A stretch of DNA of 64,000 nucleotides from Cellulophaga sp. HaHa_2_95 (GCF_019278565.1 NZ_CP058988.1:1054001-1118000), one strand, 5' to 3'. Positions 26,703 through 37,145 are shown, counted from the stretch's first letter. Program-made: numbers and translations. The notes: generated by a model from the letters alone, not told the origin.

Positions 26703-28823
26703 ATGGCAATTTTAGATAAAATTAGAAGAAAAACTACCATCTTGATTTTAATCATTGGTTTAGCATTGTTTGCATTTGTGATTTCTGGAATATTCAGTAC
26801 AAATGCTTTTTCTGGTGCAAAGGTAGGTTCTTCAGTAGCTGAAGTAAATGGCGACGAGATTTCAATAGATGGTTTTAGAGAGCAAGTAGAGATAGCTTCT
26901 AAAAGTTACGGCGCAAATGCTTCTTCAATGCAGATTGTAAATAATGTGTACGAGCAGAACGTAAGAAATGCTATTCTAGACCAACAATTTGAAAAATTGG
27001 GTATTGTTGTAGAACAAGATCAAATTGTAAATTTCTTAAGAACAAATCCAACCTATTCTCAATTACCACAGTTTTTAAACGAGAATGGTGTTTTTGATGA
27101 AAATAAATTTATCAGCTTTATTGCAGATTTAAAGTTGAATAACCCAGCAGGGTACCAACAATGGTTACAGGAAGAACAAAGTATCATTCGTGCAGCGAAA
27201 GAGCAAATCTACTTTAACTTAATTAGAGCTGGTGTTGGAACAACCTTAAAAGAAGGTGAGTTAGATTACAAATTGGCTAATGATAAGTTTGATATTAGTT
27301 ATGTAAGAGTTCCTTATGCTTCTATCTCAGATAGTACAGTTGCAGTTAGTAAAAGCGAAATAGAATCGTATGTTAAAGCACATTCAGAAGATTTTAAGCA
27401 GCAAGACAGTAGAGATATTCAGTTTGTATACTTTGAAGAAAAAGCTTCTTTATCAGATGAAAAAGAGGTAGAAGAGAAAATCAATGCTTTATTAGGGGAT
27501 ACTCAAATGTTCAATGAGGCTAAAGATACTACTGAGACTGTAAGAGGTTTTAGAAATACTTTAGACAATATTGCATTTTTAGATGTGAATTCAGATACGA
27601 AGTTTGATACTATATATAAGCCTAAATCTAGCTTATCACCAAAAGTAGCAGATACTTTAGTGAAAATGAATATAGGACAGACTTACGGTCCTTACCGTGA
27701 TGGGAATACATTTAAAGTTTCTAAGCTAACAGGTAAGCGTGCTGGTGGTAACGTAAAAGCTAGTCACATCCTTATCGCTTTTGCAGGAGCAACTAGTGCA
27801 GGAGAAGAGGTGACTAGAACTAAAGAAGAGGCAGAAAGTAAGGCAAAAGAAGTCTTGTCTGAAGCTAAAAAATCAGGAGCTGTATTTGCAGATCTTGCCA
27901 AAGAAAATTCAGACGGACCTTCAGGGCCTAGAGGAGGAGATTTAGGATTCTTTCAAGAAGGAGCTATGGTAAAGCCATTTAATGATTTTGTTTTCAATAA
28001 TGGTACAGGTTCTATTGGTTTGGTAGAAACAGATTTCGGTTTCCATATTGTTAAGGTAGAAGAAAAGCAAGATCTTTATCAGGTTGCAAACTTGGTGCGT
28101 GAGGTGGAGCCTTCTGAAGGGACAATAGATTTACTTTTCCAAGATGCAACTAAATTTGAAATGTCTACGGTAGAAAATAGCGCTAAATTTGAAGAGGTTG
28201 CTAAACAAGATAACTATTTGGTTAGACCTGTAAATAAATTGAATCCTATGGATGAAAATTTACCAGGTTTAGGAGCGCAACGTGCAATCGTACAATGGGC
28301 TTTCAATTCAGATTCAGAAATAGGAGATGTAAAACGTTTTGATTTAAATGATGGTTATGCGGTTGTTAGATTAACGGCTAAATATGCTAAAGGATTAATG
28401 ACCTCTGAAGATGCTTCTCCAGTAGTATTGCCAATATTGCGTAAGCAGAAAAAAGCAGCTATGATTATCGAAAAGAATAAAGGAAAATCTTTTGATGCTT
28501 TTGCAAAAGATAACAATGTTTCTGCAGCTACAGCTTCTGCAATATCTGTGAAAACACCAACAATTGCTGGAGCAGGTAGAGAGCCAGCTGTTGCCGGTAC
28601 TGCATATGTTTTAGCAGAAGGAAAAACTTCAGGATTAATTGAAGGAGAAAGTGGTGTGTATATGGTAACGGTTACTAAGAAAACGCCAGCAACAAAACTA
28701 GAGAACTATAGTACGTTTGCAAATACCTTAAAGGCTTCAAACAGTACAAGAGTAAATACTTCAGTATACCAAGCTTTAAAAGCGGCTTCTGAAATTGAAG
28801 ATAATAGATCAATGTTTTACTAG
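26703..28823 (+). CDS. PpiD-like periplasmic peptidyl-prolyl isomerase / chaperone
   Basis: The 706-residue protein has one N-terminal membrane anchor (about 12-32) and a SurA_N-like chaperone region. A parvulin domain lies at about 350-455 (ASHILIAFAG, GDLGFFQEGAMVKPF, VETDFGFHIVKV), and a second, weaker parvulin-like region follows. This matches PpiD rather than soluble SurA. It should assist folding of outer membrane proteins at the periplasmic face. A 158-bp gap separates it from the CNNM gene, so it may have its own promoter. A bidirectional terminator follows. Confidence 0.9.
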   Translation: MAILDKIRRKTTILILIIGLALFAFVISGIFSTNAFSGAKVGSSVAEVNGDEISIDGFREQVEIASKSYGANASSMQIVNNVYEQNVRNAILDQQFEKLGIVVEQDQIVNFLRTNPTYSQLPQFLNENGVFDENKFISFIADLKLNNPAGYQQWLQEEQSIIRAAKEQIYFNLIRAGVGTTLKEGELDYKLANDKFDISYVRVPYASISDSTVAVSKSEIESYVKAHSEDFKQQDSRDIQFVYFEEKASLSDEKEVEEKINALLGDTQMFNEAKDTTETVRGFRNTLDNIAFLDVNSDTKFDTIYKPKSSLSPKVADTLVKMNIGQTYGPYRDGNTFKVSKLTGKRAGGNVKASHILIAFAGATSAGEEVTRTKEEAESKAKEVLSEAKKSGAVFADLAKENSDGPSGPRGGDLGFFQEGAMVKPFNDFVFNNGTGSIGLVETDFGFHIVKVEEKQDLYQVANLVREVEPSEGTIDLLFQDATKFEMSTVENSAKFEEVAKQDNYLVRPVNKLNPMDENLPGLGAQRAIVQWAFNSDSEIGDVKRFDLNDGYAVVRLTAKYAKGLMTSEDASPVVLPILRKQKKAAMIIEKNKGKSFDAFAKDNNVSAATASAISVKTPTIAGAGREPAVAGTAYVLAEGKTSGLIEGESGVYMVTVTKKTPATKLENYSTFANTLKASNSTRVNTSVYQALKAASEIEDNRSMFY

Positions 28824-28843
28824 AGTGTTCTAGTATTTAAAAT

Positions 28844-28880
28844 AACAAAAAAGGCTTCCCAATGGGAAGCCTTTTTTGTT
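28844..28880. terminator. Bidirectional terminator between ppiD-like and GHMP kinase genes
   Basis: The perfect stem AAGGCTTCCC / GGGAAGCCTT with a 3-nt loop (AAT) is flanked by A-runs and T-runs, extending to about 17 bp in total. It sits between two convergent genes and can end transcription from both sides. Confidence 0.9.
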
Positions 28881-28896
28881 ATGCAGTATTTTAGAA

Positions 28897-29805
28897 TCAC
28901 AAAATCATGTCTTTGTAAGAGCGTATGGTGTTATAACCTTTTTCCTTAAAATAATTAGGAGTGGTATTGTCACCTGCAGCTAAAATAAAATCACCTCCCC
29001 AAGCTCCTAAGCTCTTAATAGCGCCCTTGTAATCTGAGAATAAGAGTTCTTTTACAGGTTTCATATTTAGGACCTTGCTGACGGTTGTTTCGTGTTGCGT
29101 GAGGAGGCTTTTGAATACAGTACTATCTTCACAGGTTAGAATTGCTTTTGTTAAAGCATTTATCTCTAAAATAAATGCCTGTTTATTAAAGTCCGCTTTG
29201 CGATAGGTGGAAATACCTTCTCGACTATTCTGTTTTTTATTCAGATGTACAAAGTATATGTCATTTTCAAACGCTGGCTGAAAGGTTATTTCGGTTACGT
29301 TGGGTGTTGTGTTTTCTAGTTGGTATAGAATAGGGGTGTTGTGCTTAGCGCAGGCAATATCATAGCCACTTCCGGAAAATGAATTCCATAATAAGGTATA
29401 AGGGTTTACTCTAGCCCATTGTGCTATATTGTTGAGTAAGGTTGAAGAGGAACCTAAGCCCCAATCTCTAGGGAAATCTAAGGAAGTTTGTATCGTAATT
29501 CCTGATGGTTCGGATAGAAATGTTGGGTTTAGTTTTTTAGCCTCCAAAAGCATTTTCTGTAAAACCGATGCAGTTTCTTGATCGCTAGAAGTTATAATTT
29601 CTAACGTATTTGTTTTGAAATGTACTTCAAACCAAATCTTTTTTAAGTGATCAATACTTTGCCATTGTATCGCGTTGGTAGTGTTTTGTGCTACCGATAA
29701 AGTTTGGCCGTATTTGGTAGGCAGTGCTAAGCTTATAGCGCCATCTAAAACGCCATATTCTCCCGTAATTAATAATTTTCCGTTACTGTAGAAATTCGTA
29801 CTCAT
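28897..29805 (-). CDS. GYDIA-family GHMP kinase (mevalonate pathway associated)
   Basis: The 302-residue kinase opens with the GHMP substrate motif GKLLITGEYGVLDGA. It has the glycine-rich ATP loop as DWGLGSSSTLLNN, and the segment SGSGYDIACAKH that gives the GYDIA family its name. The start overlaps the HMG-CoA reductase stop by 4 bp (ATGA type), indicating translational coupling. From this pairing it probably phosphorylates a mevalonate-pathway intermediate, mevalonate or phosphomevalonate. Which of these cannot be decided from the sequence. Confidence 0.85.
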   Translation of the reverse strand: MSTNFYSNGKLLITGEYGVLDGAISLALPTKYGQTLSVAQNTTNAIQWQSIDHLKKIWFEVHFKTNTLEIITSSDQETASVLQKMLLEAKKLNPTFLSEPSGITIQTSLDFPRDWGLGSSSTLLNNIAQWARVNPYTLLWNSFSGSGYDIACAKHNTPILYQLENTTPNVTEITFQPAFENDIYFVHLNKKQNSREGISTYRKADFNKQAFILEINALTKAILTCEDSTVFKSLLTQHETTVSKVLNMKPVKELLFSDYKGAIKSLGAWGGDFILAAGDNTTPNYFKEKGYNTIRSYKDMIL

Positions 29806-31124
29806 TCTTTTTCTTGTAAACTATTGTAAGCTGCTATTACGGCACTGTGTGTAACTGTGTTGTGTTTAAAATGATCTACCAAAGTTTTTTTAGTTGCTTC
29901 AGAAGCTTCCAATTGATTTAGGATATTCATCAGGTGCATTTTCATATGTCCTTGTTGTATTCCTGTAGTAACTAAAGACCGTACTGCTGCAAAATTTTGT
30001 GCTAAACCTGCAACAGCTACTATTTGCATTAAATCTTTGGCAGAAGGGTTTTGAAGTATTTCTAAGGCTAATTTAACTAAGGGGTGTAATCCTGTAAGTC
30101 CGCCTACGGTGCCTAAGGCAAGTGGAATTTCAATCCAAAATTTAAATACGCCATTTTCTATGCTAGCATTAGTTAAACTGCTATAACTTCCATCTTTCGC
30201 GGCATACGCATGTATGCCAGCTTCAATGGCTCTAAAGTCATTCCCTGTAGCTAAAACAACGGCATCAATACCATTCATGATTCCTTTATTGTGTGTCACA
30301 GCCCGGTATGGTTCTACTTTTGCAATTTGCACGGCTCTAACAATTTTTTCGGCAAAATCTTGAGCGGTACTATTTTTATCTTCGTTTAGTTGTTCAATAG
30401 GGCAGCTAACTTCTGCGCGTACTAAACAATTAGGAACATAGTTGCTTAATATGCTCATTACAATTTCTAACTGCTCCTCATGTTCTTTGAATTCTGGTGA
30501 TGCAGCAAATTCACTCTTAAGAGTTTGTGCAAATTGCTCTAAACAAGAATTGATGAAATTTGCGCCCATAGCATCTAAGGTTTCAAAAGTGCAATGGAGT
30601 TGATAGTAGTTTTCTAAATCGGCTGTTTTATTACGTAAGGTTATAGCGGAGATACCGCCTCCACGTTTTTCCATGTTTTTGGTAATATCCTTCGCATCTA
30701 CTTTTAATTTAGGGGCTATCAAATTAAAAAATGATTCCAATTTTTCAAAAGCTCCAGTATACATAAAGTGTACCTGTCCAACTTTTTCCGTATTAATTAC
30801 CGTTGTCTTAAAACCTCCTCGTTTTAACCAAAATTTAGCCGCTTTACTAGCCGCAGCTACTACAGAGCTTTCTTCAATGGCCATTGGTATGGCATAAAGA
30901 GTATCGTTAATAAGAAAATTTGGCGCAATACCAAGAGGTAAATAATAATTAGTTATGGTATTCTCAATAAACTCATCATGGAGTTTTTGTAGTGTTTTGT
31001 CAGTATTCCAATACCTTTTTAAAATGGCAATCGTTTCGGCAGAATTTGTAGTATAGCTTTTCGCTATCCAAGCTATTTTTTCTTCCTTGGTAAGCTTGGA
31101 AAATCCTTCAATAGGAGTGTTCAT
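29802..31124 (-). CDS. mvaA: Hydroxymethylglutaryl-CoA reductase, class II type
   Basis: The enzyme reduces HMG-CoA to mevalonate for isoprenoid synthesis. The product is about 440 residues, soluble and without a membrane domain, as in class II. Motifs: AIEESSVVAAASKAAKFW (substrate-binding Glu), FETLDAMGANFIN, THNKGIMNGIDAV and LGTVGGLTGLHPL. The ATG at 31124 is preferred to an in-frame TTG at 31148, because a -7 box (31146-31153) overlaps that TTG and would place transcription start downstream of it. It forms an operon with the GYDIA kinase. Confidence 0.93.
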   Translation of the reverse strand: MNTPIEGFSKLTKEEKIAWIAKSYTTNSAETIAILKRYWNTDKTLQKLHDEFIENTITNYYLPLGIAPNFLINDTLYAIPMAIEESSVVAAASKAAKFWLKRGGFKTTVINTEKVGQVHFMYTGAFEKLESFFNLIAPKLKVDAKDITKNMEKRGGGISAITLRNKTADLENYYQLHCTFETLDAMGANFINSCLEQFAQTLKSEFAASPEFKEHEEQLEIVMSILSNYVPNCLVRAEVSCPIEQLNEDKNSTAQDFAEKIVRAVQIAKVEPYRAVTHNKGIMNGIDAVVLATGNDFRAIEAGIHAYAAKDGSYSSLTNASIENGVFKFWIEIPLALGTVGGLTGLHPLVKLALEILQNPSAKDLMQIVAVAGLAQNFAAVRSLVTTGIQQGHMKMHLMNILNQLEASEATKKTLVDHFKHNTVTHSAVIAAYNSLQEKE

Positions 31125-31145
31125 ATTTTGTTTGGTTTCAAGTGT

Positions 31146-31153
31146 CAAAGATA
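31146..31153 (-). promoter_or_regulatory. -7 box (TATCTTTG) upstream of mvaA
   Basis: On the minus strand TATCTTTG matches TAnnTTTG and lies 21 bp from the mvaA ATG. No clear -33 TTTG is seen at the expected distance, so the match is half of a promoter. Its value is mainly in fixing the mvaA start codon. Confidence 0.5.
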
Positions 31154-31387
31154 GTAATTACGAATAAAAAATATTTGGTAGAATAAGATCTTTGAAGGTG
31201 CGCTCCAATTTGTGATATTTTTTGTTAAAAGTTTACTTTTATATGAAATTATTACTAAACTTGGTGTTTTTAATCATATTTTGAGAATAAGTAAAATCAA
31301 ACTTTAGAAAGTAAGTCTTTTAGTACTAGAATGTCACTAAATAGCTTTCAGATTTTGCAATCCAAATACTAACAAACAGGAACATAA

Positions 31388-33553
31388 ATGAAAAAATTAG
31401 GTTTTATTTTCTTTTTTATTTTAAGTGCTACTAATCTTACGTTTGCACAAAAAAAAGCGGTTACTCTTGAGGAGATATGGGGTGGTGCATTTAGAACAGA
31501 AGGACTAGATGAAATTAGGTCTTTAAAAAATGGAACACAGTACACCGTATTAAATTTTGATAGAGCGGCAAAAACAACAAGTGTAGATATCTATGATTAT
31601 GCTAGTTTGGCAAAAGTAGGTACCATAGTAAATTCAGCGAACCTTGAAAACATACCTTATTTTACATCCTATGAGTTCACAGCAGATGAAAGTAAAGTAT
31701 TGTTGGCCACAGAAGTTGAGTCTATATTTAGAAGGTCTTCTTTAGGTATTTATTATATCTATGATGTAAAAACGGGTAAAACCATCAAAATTTCAGAAGA
31801 TAAAATTCAAGAACCAACATTGTCTCCTGATAATAGTAAAGTGGCTTACGTTTTTGATAATAACATTTATGTCTATGACATCTCAAAAAATAGCACAGCT
31901 ATGGTTACAAAAGATGGTGTTAAGAATAAAATTATCAACGGGGTTACAGATTGGGTATATGAAGAAGAGTTTGCATTTGTAAGAGCATTTGATTGGAATG
32001 CAGATGGATCTAAAATTGCTTTTTTAAGATTTGATGAAACTAATGTTCCAGAATTTTCAATGGATGTGTATGGTGCTGAATTGTATCAAACGCAGCAAGT
32101 TTTCAAGTATCCTAAGGCCGGTGAGAATAATGCTATGGTTAGTTTGCATATGTTAGATGTTAAATCGTCTGAAATTTCTAAAATAGCCTTGCCTTCGTCT
32201 TACTATATTCCACGAATTAAGTGGATGAACAACGCTAATTTGCTTAGTGTTCAAACCTTGAATAGACATCAAGATAATTTAACGCTGTATGCAGTAAATG
32301 CTAAGAATAATAAGGTGTCTGTTCTTTTAGAAGAAAAAGATAAAGCATATGTTGATGTTACAGATAATCTAACCTTCTTAGCAGATGACAGTTTTATCTG
32401 GACGAGTGAGAAAGATGGTTTTAATCATATCTACTTGTATAATGAGAATGGTAAATTAATGAACCAGATTACCAAAGGCTCTTGGGAAGTAACTAATTAT
32501 TATGGCTACGACCAAGAGGAGGATAGGGTATACTATCAATCTACAGAAGATGGTTCTATCAATAGAAGTGTTTATAGTATAGATAGTAGTGGTAAAGATA
32601 AACGCCGACTTACCACTAAAAATGGTCAAAACAATGCCGACTTCAGTGCAGATTTTACCTACTTCATTAATAATTTTTCAAATGTAAATACGCCTTCTGA
32701 GTATAGTTTGCATGAAGCTTTAACGGGTAAGCGTGTAAAAGAAATTCTGGATAATAAAGCCTTGCTTTCTAAATTGGATGCCTATGAAATTAGCCCAAAA
32801 GAATTTTCTTCTATAGCTATAAATGGGAACGAGTTAAATATGTGGATGATAAAGCCTGCAGATTTTGATGCCTCAAAAAAGTATCCATTATTTATGTTTC
32901 AATATAGTGGTCCTGGATCACAATCGGTTTCAAACTCTTGGATGGCGTCTAATGACTATTGGTATCAGTTGTTGGCATCAGAAGGTTATATAGTGGTTTG
33001 TGTAGATGGTCGTGGTACGGGTTTTAAAGGAAGAGATTTTAAAAAAATTACACAAAAAGAATTAGGGAAATATGAAGTAGAGGATCAAATTGCTGCTGCT
33101 AAAAAGCTAAGTGATTTGCCATATATTGATGCAGAAAGAACAGGAATTTGGGGATGGAGTTACGGTGGTTTTATGTCTACCAACTGTATTCTTAAAGGAA
33201 ACGATACTTTTGAAATGGCGATTGCTGTTGCGCCAGTGACTTCATGGGCATTTTATGATACTATTTATACAGAGCGATACATGCAAACACCGCAAGAGAA
33301 CCCTAGTGGGTATGATGATAACTCTCCATTTAATTATCCAGAGCTTTTAAAAGGTGATTATTTACTAGTTCATGGTACAGGTGATGATAATGTACATGTG
33401 CAAAACACCATGCGAATGGTAGAGGCATTAGTACAGGCAAATAAACCATTTGATTGGGCTATTTATCCAGATAAAAATCATGGTATTTATGGCGGTAATA
33501 CAAGACTTCACTTGTATACTAAAATGACCAATTTTATTAAAGAAAACTTATAA
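31388..33553 (+). CDS. dpp4: Dipeptidyl peptidase IV (S9B), exported
   Basis: The enzyme removes N-terminal X-Pro or X-Ala dipeptides in the periplasm. The 721-residue protein has a signal peptide ending near LTFAQ and an N-terminal beta-propeller carrying the DPP IV Glu pair in WVYEEEFAF (about 190). The alpha/beta-hydrolase domain follows, with catalytic Ser in GWSYGGFMS (about 588), Asp in GTGDDNVH (about 664) and His in DKNHGIYGG (about 697). The gene lies 31 bp before a POT-family peptide transporter, so dipeptide release and uptake are probably coupled. The residue numbers are estimates from codon positions. Confidence 0.93.
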   Translation: MKKLGFIFFFILSATNLTFAQKKAVTLEEIWGGAFRTEGLDEIRSLKNGTQYTVLNFDRAAKTTSVDIYDYASLAKVGTIVNSANLENIPYFTSYEFTADESKVLLATEVESIFRRSSLGIYYIYDVKTGKTIKISEDKIQEPTLSPDNSKVAYVFDNNIYVYDISKNSTAMVTKDGVKNKIINGVTDWVYEEEFAFVRAFDWNADGSKIAFLRFDETNVPEFSMDVYGAELYQTQQVFKYPKAGENNAMVSLHMLDVKSSEISKIALPSSYYIPRIKWMNNANLLSVQTLNRHQDNLTLYAVNAKNNKVSVLLEEKDKAYVDVTDNLTFLADDSFIWTSEKDGFNHIYLYNENGKLMNQITKGSWEVTNYYGYDQEEDRVYYQSTEDGSINRSVYSIDSSGKDKRRLTTKNGQNNADFSADFTYFINNFSNVNTPSEYSLHEALTGKRVKEILDNKALLSKLDAYEISPKEFSSIAINGNELNMWMIKPADFDASKKYPLFMFQYSGPGSQSVSNSWMASNDYWYQLLASEGYIVVCVDGRGTGFKGRDFKKITQKELGKYEVEDQIAAAKKLSDLPYIDAERTGIWGWSYGGFMSTNCILKGNDTFEMAIAVAPVTSWAFYDTIYTERYMQTPQENPSGYDDNSPFNYPELLKGDYLLVHGTGDDNVHVQNTMRMVEALVQANKPFDWAIYPDKNHGIYGGNTRLHLYTKMTNFIKENL

Positions 33554-33584
33554 TCTAACTACTCAAAAAAACTAAATATAGTAT

Positions 33585-35117
33585 ATGGAAAAGACGATTA
33601 AACCATTCGAAGACCCGCAGTTATTTGGGCATCCAAAAGGATTGTTTTATTTATTTTTTGCGGAGCTTTGGGAGCGTTTTAGTTTTTACGGAATGCGCGC
33701 ATTACTTACGCTTTATATGGTTGATGTTGTTTTTGCCGCACTTACCACTAGAGATTTTGCAGCAGCGGCAGTATATGCTTCTTACGGTTCGTTAGTATAT
33801 GCTTCTACCGTAATTGGGGGGCGTATTTCAGATAAGATTTTAGGCATGCGAAACTCTATCTTTTTAGGCGGAATTTTAATGGCTATTGGTCACTTTGTGT
33901 TAGCGGTAGAAAACAACTATGCTTTCTTTATCGCTTTAGCCCTTATCGTTGTTGGAAATGGCTTTTTTAAGCCAAATATCTCCACATTCGTTGGCTCTCT
34001 TTATAAAGAAGATGATATTCGTAAAGATTCTGGTTTCGTTATTTTCTACATGGGTATTAATATCGGTGGATTTGCTGCGCCATTACTTTGTGGATGGTTA
34101 GGTAGAGAATACGGTTGGCATTATGGTTTTGGTCTTGCAGGTATTGGGATGCTATTGGGGCTGATTGCTTTCTGGAGCGGAATTAAAAAAAATGTTTTTG
34201 GACAAAGAGGTTTGCCGCCATCAGAAATAATTCTAGATAAGCCAATATTAGGAGTTAAGCAAGGTTTAATGATTCCTATTCTAGCTGTTGTTGCAGTACC
34301 AGTAATAGCTTATTTGCTTTCTTCTTATAAAGCCTTAGGAGAAAAAGGTAGTTTCTTAGAAGATGATAACATTGTAAATATTATCTTTTATGTGATTGCT
34401 ATTGCAATTGGTGCTTTCTTAATTAAAATATTAATAGAAGCAACTTTAGAGGAACGTAAAAAATTAATTGTAGCCATATTAATCACCTTCTTTATTACTA
34501 TTTTTTGGGGTTTTCATGAGTTATCAGGAAGTATAATTACGTTGTTTGCGGCACGTAATGTAAATCTAACATTTATAGATGCTTCTCAGACAAATGCATT
34601 AAACTCTATGTATATCATTATTTTGTCTATTCCAATTTCAATGCTATTCACCTATTTGAAGAAGAAAAAGTTAGACCCAAGAACACCTTATAAATTTGGA
34701 CTAGGCTTAGCTTTTGCAGGGATTAGTTTTTTAATTCTTTCTATGAGTAGTGGTAGTGCAGATGAGAATGGGATGGTTCCTTTTTCTTATTTACTAATTA
34801 TGTATTTCTTAATTTCGGTAGGGGAATTGTTTATGTCTCCTGTTGGATTGTCTAAAATAACTGATTTATCACCAAAAAGAATTGTTGCTTTTATGATGGG
34901 AATTTGGTTTTTAGCCTCTGCATTTGCATTTCAGATTGTAGGATTTATTGGTAAGCAATTGGCAATAGAAAGTACGGATAAGAATGTAGGTGGTTTTGAA
35001 ACCTTGGGTATTTATACAGACGGGTTTGGCTTAGTGGCTAAATACGCTCTTGGCGCCGCGGTGATTGTTCTTTTAGCATCGCCTTTAATTAAAAAATTAA
35101 TGGGGAAAGTACATTAG
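33585..35117 (+). CDS. POT (PTR2) family proton-coupled oligopeptide transporter
   Basis: The 510-residue membrane protein has about 14 helices. Its first helix holds the POT signature FAELWERFSFYGMRALLTLY (E-x-x-E-R-F-x-Y-Y type) and the second signature region is GNGFFKPNISTFVG. It should import di- and tripeptides across the inner membrane with protons. It follows the dipeptidyl peptidase gene by 31 bp and is likely in one operon. Its stop codon overlaps the stop of the convergent comEC gene by 4 nt (35114-35117), so no intrinsic terminator separates them. Confidence 0.94.
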   Translation: MEKTIKPFEDPQLFGHPKGLFYLFFAELWERFSFYGMRALLTLYMVDVVFAALTTRDFAAAAVYASYGSLVYASTVIGGRISDKILGMRNSIFLGGILMAIGHFVLAVENNYAFFIALALIVVGNGFFKPNISTFVGSLYKEDDIRKDSGFVIFYMGINIGGFAAPLLCGWLGREYGWHYGFGLAGIGMLLGLIAFWSGIKKNVFGQRGLPPSEIILDKPILGVKQGLMIPILAVVAVPVIAYLLSSYKALGEKGSFLEDDNIVNIIFYVIAIAIGAFLIKILIEATLEERKKLIVAILITFFITIFWGFHELSGSIITLFAARNVNLTFIDASQTNALNSMYIIILSIPISMLFTYLKKKKLDPRTPYKFGLGLAFAGISFLILSMSSGSADENGMVPFSYLLIMYFLISVGELFMSPVGLSKITDLSPKRIVAFMMGIWFLASAFAFQIVGFIGKQLAIESTDKNVGGFETLGIYTDGFGLVAKYALGAAVIVLLASPLIKKLMGKVH

Positions 35118-37132
35118 TCTTTCTGTCTTAAATAATAAGCTCCCTTTTCACCGGTGTCGTGAAAAGGGAGTTTTCTTTTTATACAAGTGGCTTTCCATCG
35201 GGCTACATCACTTCTGTAATTGCTTCCGTCTGCTATAAGTTCTAAGGGTTGTATAGAATCTATTAAGCGTTCTAAATTTATCTTAGGGGATTGGGTCAAA
35301 AGAATTGTACTGCGTTTATGACTTGGGTAAATACCTAGGCTATCTATAATCGTAATTCTCTTATCTTCTAATAGATAGCTATTCCTTAACGTATCTATAG
35401 CAAAGGTTTCTATGCGTTCTTCTATTTGATAATTTTTGAGTGTATATTCAAACGCGGTGATATTCGTACTCAAAAGGTGTATACTTGTTCCTGTTTTTTC
35501 TAAAATTCCTGTAGCTCTAGATTGATGAAGCACCATACTTTCATGAGTAGTGCTAGCCTTATATTTTAAAAAGAAAGTGTATGATTGCAGCGCAATAAGT
35601 CCTATGAGAAAAGCAATAATCACCTTGTGTCTTTTGGAGCTAAAAGCAATAACAATTAGGAATGTAAGGCTGTAAAGCAGTAGTAATTGTACGGTATCAA
35701 AAGAAATACTTTTAAAAACAAAAGTTTCTTGATGGGCAATCCATCGTACTATAGAATTCATGTAGTTAAGGATCATGTTGTAACCGTCTGCAATAAATGC
35801 GGGTAATGTATTTGTAAGGGATAAGATAATGATGACAATACCGATACCTAATATAATTCCCAAAAATGGGATAATTAAAAGATTGGCAACGAAAAAGAGT
35901 CCCGGGAATTGGTGAAAATAAAATAAGCTGATGGGGAGCACTCCTAGCTGCGCCGCAATACTTACACTTAATAACTGCCAAAAGTATTTTACGATTTTAT
36001 TTTTAGGAAACCAGAATCCTTGTAGCATTGGGTAGATCCATAGGATAGCAAATACGGCAGCATAACTCATTTGAAATCCTACTTGAAAAAGATAATTTGG
36101 TTGTATTAGTAGAATAAAGAAAAGGGATAGCGCAAGTATATTAAAGCTGTTTGTGGGCCGGTTTAAGAACATGGCATAAGCAAGGAATGAAAACATAGTA
36201 ACAGCTCTCACAATTGATGCAGATAGGCCTGCTAGTAGGGCGAAGCTCCATAGGAAGAGAAGGATTACTGCTAATTTAATTTTTTTTCCGTGTGGTAAAC
36301 GTTCTAAGGGCTGTAAGAGAAACTGAAGAATAAGAAGTAAGATACCAATATGGAGACCAGATAGCGCTAATATATGAATGGCTCCTGCGTCTTTATAATT
36401 GTCATAAGTTTCTGCGGAAATATCATTTCTTTGCCCTAATAAGAGGGCTTGAATAACACTAAGGTTTTCTGGGTTAAAATTTTGTTCTTTTAGTTTTTTG
36501 ATGATGGTAGTTCTCCAATGGGCTGCAAGGCCATATAAAGTATTTTTTGAATCTTCTAGAAGGATGTATTCATCAGAGGTTGCATAGAGTTGATCATATA
36601 CGCCTAAGCCTTTCAAGTATTTTTTGTAATTAAATTGATGGGGGTTTAGTGGTGCTTTAACGCTTGATAACGTATTGAAGGTGATAAGCTCGTCATCAAC
36701 CTTTAAACTTTGAGAGCTACTATCTTTTTTAATGGATAGTATAATCTTTCCTATTGTTCTTCTTTTATCGGCTTCAAGAATCGTAGCAAAATAGCGTCTC
36801 GAAAACGAATTTGGTTTCAATACTTCTATTATTTTTATTCGAAGCTCTTTACCGCTGGTGTTAGAGATTTTAGCGTAATGATTGGGGGTATTTACGGGGT
36901 TAGTTAATGTGATTGCTAAAAATCCAATACAAAAGGTAAGAAGTAGTGCTGCGCTTCCAAAGAGAACACTTTTTATTTTTCTTGTGGTATAAAGTAAAAT
37001 AGCTACTATTAGAAGGGTAGTGATCGTAGCTATTAATGGTATACTAATGGAGGTTTCAATAAAACTCCCAAACAGAATTCCTGCAACTAAAAAAAGTGTC
37101 AATTTTATTGGCACAAATTTTAGGAGCTGCAT
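35114..37132 (-). CDS. comEC: ComEC/Rec2-family DNA-uptake channel protein
   Basis: The 672-residue protein has an N-terminal DUF4131-like region with two or three helices. The Competence domain follows (LLLGQRNDIS, AGAIHILALSGLHIGILLLIL, LSASIVRAVTMF) with roughly ten helices to about residue 520. The remaining 150 residues occupy the place of the metallo-beta-lactamase-like nuclease domain of longer ComEC proteins, but no HxHxDH motif is present. It starts 13 bp after the NlpC/P60 gene. A role in natural transformation is known for the family but not tested here. Confidence 0.88.
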   Translation of the reverse strand: MQLLKFVPIKLTLFLVAGILFGSFIETSISIPLIATITTLLIVAILLYTTRKIKSVLFGSAALLLTFCIGFLAITLTNPVNTPNHYAKISNTSGKELRIKIIEVLKPNSFSRRYFATILEADKRRTIGKIILSIKKDSSSQSLKVDDELITFNTLSSVKAPLNPHQFNYKKYLKGLGVYDQLYATSDEYILLEDSKNTLYGLAAHWRTTIIKKLKEQNFNPENLSVIQALLLGQRNDISAETYDNYKDAGAIHILALSGLHIGILLLILQFLLQPLERLPHGKKIKLAVILLFLWSFALLAGLSASIVRAVTMFSFLAYAMFLNRPTNSFNILALSLFFILLIQPNYLFQVGFQMSYAAVFAILWIYPMLQGFWFPKNKIVKYFWQLLSVSIAAQLGVLPISLFYFHQFPGLFFVANLLIIPFLGIILGIGIVIIILSLTNTLPAFIADGYNMILNYMNSIVRWIAHQETFVFKSISFDTVQLLLLYSLTFLIVIAFSSKRHKVIIAFLIGLIALQSYTFFLKYKASTTHESMVLHQSRATGILEKTGTSIHLLSTNITAFEYTLKNYQIEERIETFAIDTLRNSYLLEDKRITIIDSLGIYPSHKRSTILLTQSPKINLERLIDSIQPLELIADGSNYRSDVARWKATCIKRKLPFHDTGEKGAYYLRQKD

Positions 37133-37145
37133 AGGCGTTAATTAG

